Origin: Thermoplasmatota archaeon
GTDB lineage: Archaea; Thermoplasmatota; Thermoplasmata; GCA-020350865; JAUVCJ01
Reading direction: 5' to 3'
NCBI GenBank assembly: GCA_030595765.1
Contig: JAUVCJ010000080.1
Location: 1 to 9,075 of the forward strand
DNA length: 9,075 nucleotides
Both the position numbers and the translations under genes were made by a program. Below are positions 5,953 through 9,075 of this stretch, in pieces (within the stretch, counting starts at the first letter, position 1; every line of letters begins with the position of its first letter). A model generated the notes under the pieces. That model searched no databases. It saw only the letters and a program-made list of their open reading frames with translations, and was not told the DNA's origin.

Positions 5953-5968
5953 ATTATAAAGACTTTTC
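5953..5968 (-). promoter_or_regulatory. TATA box and BRE-like site for abrB-arsM
   Basis: TTTATAAT on the minus strand (5960-5953) is preceded by purine-rich GAAAAGTC (5968-5961). The predicted start of transcription, about 25 bases downstream, falls near 5930, just before the AAGGTG ribosome-binding site of the gene starting at 5921. Confidence 0.6.
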
Positions 5969-5970
5969 GG

Positions 5971-5997
5971 AAAAATCAGAAAAATCAGAAAAATTGT
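5971..5997. repeat. 9-bp tandem repeat in divergent promoter
   Basis: AAAAATCAG occurs twice in perfect tandem (5971-5979, 5980-5988), followed by a decayed third unit AAAAATTGT (5989-5997). It lies directly upstream of the abrB-arsM promoter. It may be an activator or repressor binding array, or only a bendable A-tract region. Confidence 0.7.
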
Positions 5998-5999
5998 GA

Positions 6000-6021
6000 A
6001 TGATGCTACCTTTGACATCAT
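6000..6021. promoter_or_regulatory. Dyad in middle of divergent intergenic region
   Basis: Arms ATGATG (6000-6005) and CATCAT (6016-6021) form a perfect 6-bp inverted repeat with a 10-base spacer, between the two opposing TATA boxes. It is a candidate regulator site. An arm of this length can arise by chance. Confidence 0.35.
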
Positions 6022-6034
6022 ATTTCACCCGCTC

Positions 6035-6055
6035 ACCAAAAGCTTAAGTATATTA
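6035..6055 (+). promoter_or_regulatory. TATA/BRE promoter for arsR operon
   Basis: An A-rich ACCAAAAGC (6035-6043) is followed by the TATA-like TTAAGTATATTA (6044-6055). The expected start of transcription is about 25 bases downstream, close to 6075, almost at the ATG (6076). No ribosome-binding site precedes that ATG, so the transcript is probably leaderless. Confidence 0.6.
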
Positions 6056-6068
6056 GTGCATTCTAATA
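6051..6068. promoter_or_regulatory. Candidate ArsR operator, perfect dyad
   Basis: TATTAG (6051-6056) and CTAATA (6063-6068) are exact inverted copies with a 6-base spacer. The dyad overlaps the end of the TATA element and the region up to the predicted transcription start. A bound winged-helix dimer here would block TBP/TFB or polymerase, the expected geometry for autorepression by an ArsR-family protein. Confidence 0.6.
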
Positions 6069-6075
6069 TCCTCAT

Positions 6076-6363
6076 ATGGCTGAAAGTTCTGACCAGTGTG
6101 AGGTTTGCAAGGTATTCTCAAACCCTAACAGATTAGGCATACTTCTGGCACTTCGTGAGGGGTCCAGGACAGTCTCTGAAATTGTAAAAGAGACAGGAGC
6201 CAGCCAGTCTGTAATATCTCAGCATCTATCAATGATGAAAGCTAGAGGTATTGTGACCTCCCAACGGAAGGGAGCCTACATCCAGTACAGCATCAAGTAC
6301 CCCGAAATTATGGATGCGTTCGACATCATGAGGGCTGTAACTGACAAGATACAAGGAAAATAA
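6076..6363 (+). CDS. ArsR-family winged-helix transcriptional regulator
   Basis: A 95-residue winged-helix protein of the ArsR/SmtB type. Helix 1 is 'SNPNRLGILLALREG'. The recognition helix-turn-helix is 'VSEIVKETGASQSVISQHLSMMKARGIV' in two parts (about 34-61). The wing is 'SQRKGAYIQYSI'. The classical arsenic-binding CVC of the recognition helix is absent. The only cysteines are Cys8 and Cys11 at the N-terminus (CEVC), which may form the metal or redox sensor in the dimer. It probably represses its own operon and perhaps the divergent abrB-arsM transcript through the dyad at 6051-6068. The ATG lacks a ribosome-binding site and lies where transcription should start, which suggests leaderless translation. 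The transporter gene follows after 66 bases on the same strand. Confidence 0.88.
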   Translation: MAESSDQCEVCKVFSNPNRLGILLALREGSRTVSEIVKETGASQSVISQHLSMMKARGIVTSQRKGAYIQYSIKYPEIMDAFDIMRAVTDKIQGK

Positions 6364-6429
6364 AATGATGATATGCCAAGATTATTTGAAAAAATAAATC
6401 CAAGAGTGAATAGAAAGGAGGTAATTTGA

Positions 6430-7770
6430 ATGTGGAATAAACTGTCCAAACTATCAAAGCATCTGACAATTGCAATACCCATATCCATGGTGCTAGGAAT
6501 ATTGTTTGGCTATTTTTTCGAACCCTCATTCCTGAAGAGCTTGATACTTCCATTGACTATCCTGATGATCTACCCGATGATGGTCACCCTGAACATCAAG
6601 AAAGCGCTGACCTATTGTAGACCAAGAACCCAGATTATCATTCAATCCATCAATTTCATCATCATACCAATGGTGGGTTTTGGCATTGGATTGCTCTTTC
6701 TAAAGGACAAGCCATTGCTTGCCTATGGGCTATTCCTCATTGCTCTGCTTCCAACTAGCGGCATGACAATATCCTGGACCGGGTTTGCAAAAGGAAACGT
6801 CAACATCGCTATTAAAACCACAATGGTAGGCCTTATCTTGGGCAGCCTGTTGATGCCTTTATACACGAAAACATTCATGAGCCAGGTCATTGACCTACCC
6901 CTGGTAGATACCTTCATCGAGCTTGGAAAGGTCATATTCCTGCCTCTGCTGTTGGGTTATGCTACCCAGGTCATTTTGAAGAAGAAATTTGGCGAGGTTC
7001 ATTTCAACCAGAACATAAAAAAGAAGTTCCCACTGCTTGCAACTCTGGCTGTATTGGGCATAATATTTGTGGCAATGTCCTTGAAAGCAAGATCGATCGT
7101 TTCAAACCCCTTTGACATTTTGTATCTCATTGTGCCTTTGAGCATATTCTATGGGATCAACTACTCAGTATCCTCGATCTTTGGCAGGCTATTTCTGCAG
7201 CGGGACGAGGCCATTGCCCTGGTCTATGGCACAGCAATGCGAAATCTATCAGTGGCGCTAGCCATAACGTTGACCGTGTTTGGAGAAAAAGGTGCAGACA
7301 TTGCCCTGATAATTGCTGTAGCCTATGTGATGCAGGTCCAGTCTGCAGCTTGGTACATCAAATTATCAGGGAAGATATTTGGAAATCCGCCTGAAGACAC
7401 TGCAAAGGACGTCATGGAAGAGGGGGTCTTTGCTCTTCATCAGAACTCCACACTCCAGGATGCGATCATGCTTTTGGATGAAGAACACATCCATTCTATT
7501 GCAGTCATTGATGGTACCAACAAACCTTTTGGCATGATTACGTCCCAGATAATAATCAATCTTTTGGCTGAGGGGGTAAAATCTAGCATAGCCTTAGGCT
7601 CCGTCGAACTTCTTCCGATTATTGAATTTAAAGAAACAACATCGATAAATAAGGTCATAAAAACCATGAAAAACAAGCATCAATACAAGGTACTTATTAT
7701 TGATGAGAATGGAAAAATGAAAGGGGTTGTTACAGAAATGGACATCTTGGACAAATACGCAAATAAGTAG
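6430..7770 (+). CDS. BASS/Acr3-like transporter with C-terminal CBS pair
   Basis: A 446-residue protein. Residues 1 to about 318 form ten hydrophobic segments with the layout of the bile acid/arsenite (BASS) superfamily, including 'LLPTSGMTISWTGFAKGN' and 'YGTAMRNLSVALAITL' in the two crossing-helix regions. Residues about 328-381 and 388-443 are two CBS repeats ('HIHSIAVIDGTNKPFGMIT', 'QYKVLIIDENGKMKGVVTE') that usually bind adenine nucleotides and gate the attached domain. The neighbouring arsR and arsM suggest export of arsenite or a methylated arsenical. The cysteine that Acr3 proteins need in the first crossing region is replaced by Thr/Ser, so the substrate is open. Antimonite, a thiolated or organic arsenical, or an unrelated anion are alternatives. 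The ATG has a strong GGAGGT (6417-6422) seven bases upstream. It is probably co-transcribed with arsR. The stop is TAG. Confidence 0.82.
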   Translation: MWNKLSKLSKHLTIAIPISMVLGILFGYFFEPSFLKSLILPLTILMIYPMMVTLNIKKALTYCRPRTQIIIQSINFIIIPMVGFGIGLLFLKDKPLLAYGLFLIALLPTSGMTISWTGFAKGNVNIAIKTTMVGLILGSLLMPLYTKTFMSQVIDLPLVDTFIELGKVIFLPLLLGYATQVILKKKFGEVHFNQNIKKKFPLLATLAVLGIIFVAMSLKARSIVSNPFDILYLIVPLSIFYGINYSVSSIFGRLFLQRDEAIALVYGTAMRNLSVALAITLTVFGEKGADIALIIAVAYVMQVQSAAWYIKLSGKIFGNPPEDTAKDVMEEGVFALHQNSTLQDAIMLLDEEHIHSIAVIDGTNKPFGMITSQIIINLLAEGVKSSIALGSVELLPIIEFKETTSINKVIKTMKNKHQYKVLIIDENGKMKGVVTEMDILDKYANK

Positions 7771-7795
7771 TCTACACATTTAAAAATGCTCATTT

Positions 7796-7800
7796 GAGGG
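7796..7800 (+). promoter_or_regulatory. Ribosome-binding site deciding the MFS start
   Basis: GAGGG five bases before ATG at 7806. It overlaps the in-frame TTG at 7794 and so argues against that codon as the start. An AT-rich ATTTAAAAAT at 7778-7787 could be a weak TATA box, but it lies too close for a leader that includes this site. Confidence 0.6.
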
Positions 7801-7805
7801 TCTAT

Positions 7806-9029
7806 ATGAATGAATTAACTGAAACAATATCCAAACACAATTACCGTAACTTTCTTTGGCATGCGGTATTTCTTGCATTGGCATCTAGTTTCATGGATGT
7901 TGATACCATAATTCCTTCAATGATTACCAATGTTGGAGGTGGTGCGTTTCATGTGGGGTTGTTGGTCACTATAATGCTGGGTGGATCTAGCATATCACAA
8001 TTATTCTTTGCTTCTTATCTTCAGAAAAAAAGGTTCAAGAAAAAATTTCTACTACTCGGCATAAATCTCCGGATACTTGCACTTGCAGGATTGGCAACGC
8101 TGTTCTTTTTTATGACCGATGTCGGTAATGAATTACAGATATGGTTCATACTAGCACTTGTGTCCATTTTTTCATTCAGTGGTGCCTTTGCCAACATCAG
8201 CTATGTTGATATGATGGGGAAAACTGTGAGCAAAAAACAGAGAAAATCCCTTCTCTCTGCAAAACAAGTGATCTTTTCATTGGGCATAATGATCTCTGCT
8301 CTTTGTGCCTACCAAATTCTACTGAGATATGACACCCCTCTGTCCTACGGTATGTTATTTTTATTTGCCTCTATTTTTCTAGCCGTTGCCTCAGTAGGCT
8401 TCTGGCGTATCAGGGAAATTGGAGGGACTAGCCCTTCAATAAACACCTTTATGGAGTTTTTGAGATACATAAAAAAGGAAATTAAAACTAATAAAAAGCT
8501 TAGAAATTATCTCCTAGTTATAAGCACCTTGGGCAATGTACTCACCCTCATGGCCTTCCTTGTCTATTTTTCAAAGGAACATTTCTCAATGTATAATCCT
8601 CGGGTTGGAGATATGTTGCTTTTGAAAGTTACCGGGGCCGTTGCAAGTGGTTCTGTTCTGTTCTACTTCTCAAAGAAATTCAAGTATAGCAATCTACTTT
8701 ATTTATCTGCACTGCTAGCTCTGACCATCCCATTAGTGGTTATCTTATCTGACTCGTACCCATTATTTATGTTCACTTTCTTTGTTGGAGGTGTGTTATC
8801 ATCTGCCTATGTGATATCTATTAGCGGTATTCTTTTGGAAATATCCACAAGCAAAAACAGGGCAATATACGCTGGGGCAGCAGGCGTGGGTAGTATTGTT
8901 CCTGCAACGTTTTCAATTCTTGGAGGGTGGTTGATACAAACCATGGGATTTGATGCTTTTTTTATAGTTTTTATTACAATAATCCTGACCTCGGTGGTAT
9001 TCATCAGGCGTTTAAACTGTAGGAAATAA
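7806..9029 (+). CDS. Major facilitator superfamily (MFS) transporter
   Basis: A 407-residue polytopic membrane protein with about twelve hydrophobic segments in two halves. The halves are separated by a charged cytoplasmic loop around residues 205-230 ('RYIKKEIKTNKKLRN'). The loop after the second segment ('FASYLQKKRFKKKFLLLG') has the basic character of MFS motif A, though not its classical GRxxDRxGRR form. The C-terminal half has 'AGAAGVGSIVPATFSILGGWL', a glycine-rich helix typical of MFS. The substrate cannot be inferred from sequence. It lies 35 bases after the BASS-CBS gene on the same strand and may be read through from the arsenic operon. Its DNA is visibly more AT-rich than the sulfur and arsM genes, so a different history is possible. 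The stop is TAA. Confidence 0.8.
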   Translation: MNELTETISKHNYRNFLWHAVFLALASSFMDVDTIIPSMITNVGGGAFHVGLLVTIMLGGSSISQLFFASYLQKKRFKKKFLLLGINLRILALAGLATLFFFMTDVGNELQIWFILALVSIFSFSGAFANISYVDMMGKTVSKKQRKSLLSAKQVIFSLGIMISALCAYQILLRYDTPLSYGMLFLFASIFLAVASVGFWRIREIGGTSPSINTFMEFLRYIKKEIKTNKKLRNYLLVISTLGNVLTLMAFLVYFSKEHFSMYNPRVGDMLLLKVTGAVASGSVLFYFSKKFKYSNLLYLSALLALTIPLVVILSDSYPLFMFTFFVGGVLSSAYVISISGILLEISTSKNRAIYAGAAGVGSIVPATFSILGGWLIQTMGFDAFFIVFITIILTSVVFIRRLNCRK

Positions 9030-9049
9030 TTGAAATGGATGTGAATTAG

Positions 9050-9075
9050 ATGAACAAAGAGAGCCAAAACTATGA
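9050..9075 (+). CDS. Possible start of a downstream gene, cut by window
   Basis: An ATG 20 bases after the MFS stop codon opens a frame reading MNKESQNY that is still open at the window end. The upstream GGATGTGA is a poor ribosome-binding site. Too little is present to assign a product. It would be co-directional with the MFS gene if real. Confidence 0.3.

Noticed and set aside
5945..5955. Short palindrome AATCATAGATT overlapping the abrB-arsM TATA region
   Set aside because: The arms are only four bases and AT-rich, which is expected by chance in this composition. The dyads at 6000-6021 and 6051-6068 are better candidates.

Overview
The window reads as archaeal chromosome, most likely from a methanogen or a related Euryarchaeote (Methanosarcinia-like). 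The indications are TATA-box promoters (some with a purine-rich stretch upstream), strong GGAGG or GAGGTG ribosome-binding sites, and an archaeal-type set of sulfur-carrier and arsenic genes. Four of the ten intact or 3'-complete genes end in TAG. That argues against a lineage that reads UAG efficiently as pyrrolysine. The genus cannot be fixed from this sequence.

The left part (1-4628) is about sulfane-sulfur trafficking. A rhodanese gene cut by the window edge (1-489) is followed by a 745-residue fusion (594-2831). The fusion joins a CoA-disulfide/persulfide reductase, a rhodanese domain and two tandem TusA domains. After an unrelated-looking multi-spanning acyltransferase-like membrane protein (2916-3917) and a hairpin terminator, two minus-strand genes encode a stand-alone TusA (4029-4259) and a DsrE2-like protein (4275-4628). 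Together these give a complete chain for accepting, relaying and reducing protein-bound persulfide.

The middle part (4786-7770) is a divergent metalloid-response locus. Leftward, a cysteine-rich AbrB-fold regulator is followed 11 bases later by arsM (arsenite methyltransferase). Rightward, an ArsR-family repressor is followed by a BASS/Acr3-like transporter with two C-terminal CBS domains. The 154-base divergent intergenic region holds two opposing TATA boxes, a 9-bp tandem repeat and two dyads. One dyad sits on the predicted arsR transcription start and is the best operator candidate.

The right end (7806-9029) carries an MFS transporter in visibly more AT-rich DNA, then what may be the first codons of another gene. 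No rRNA, tRNA, CRISPR array, transposase or insertion sequence was found. There is no gene-free stretch longer than 300 bases.
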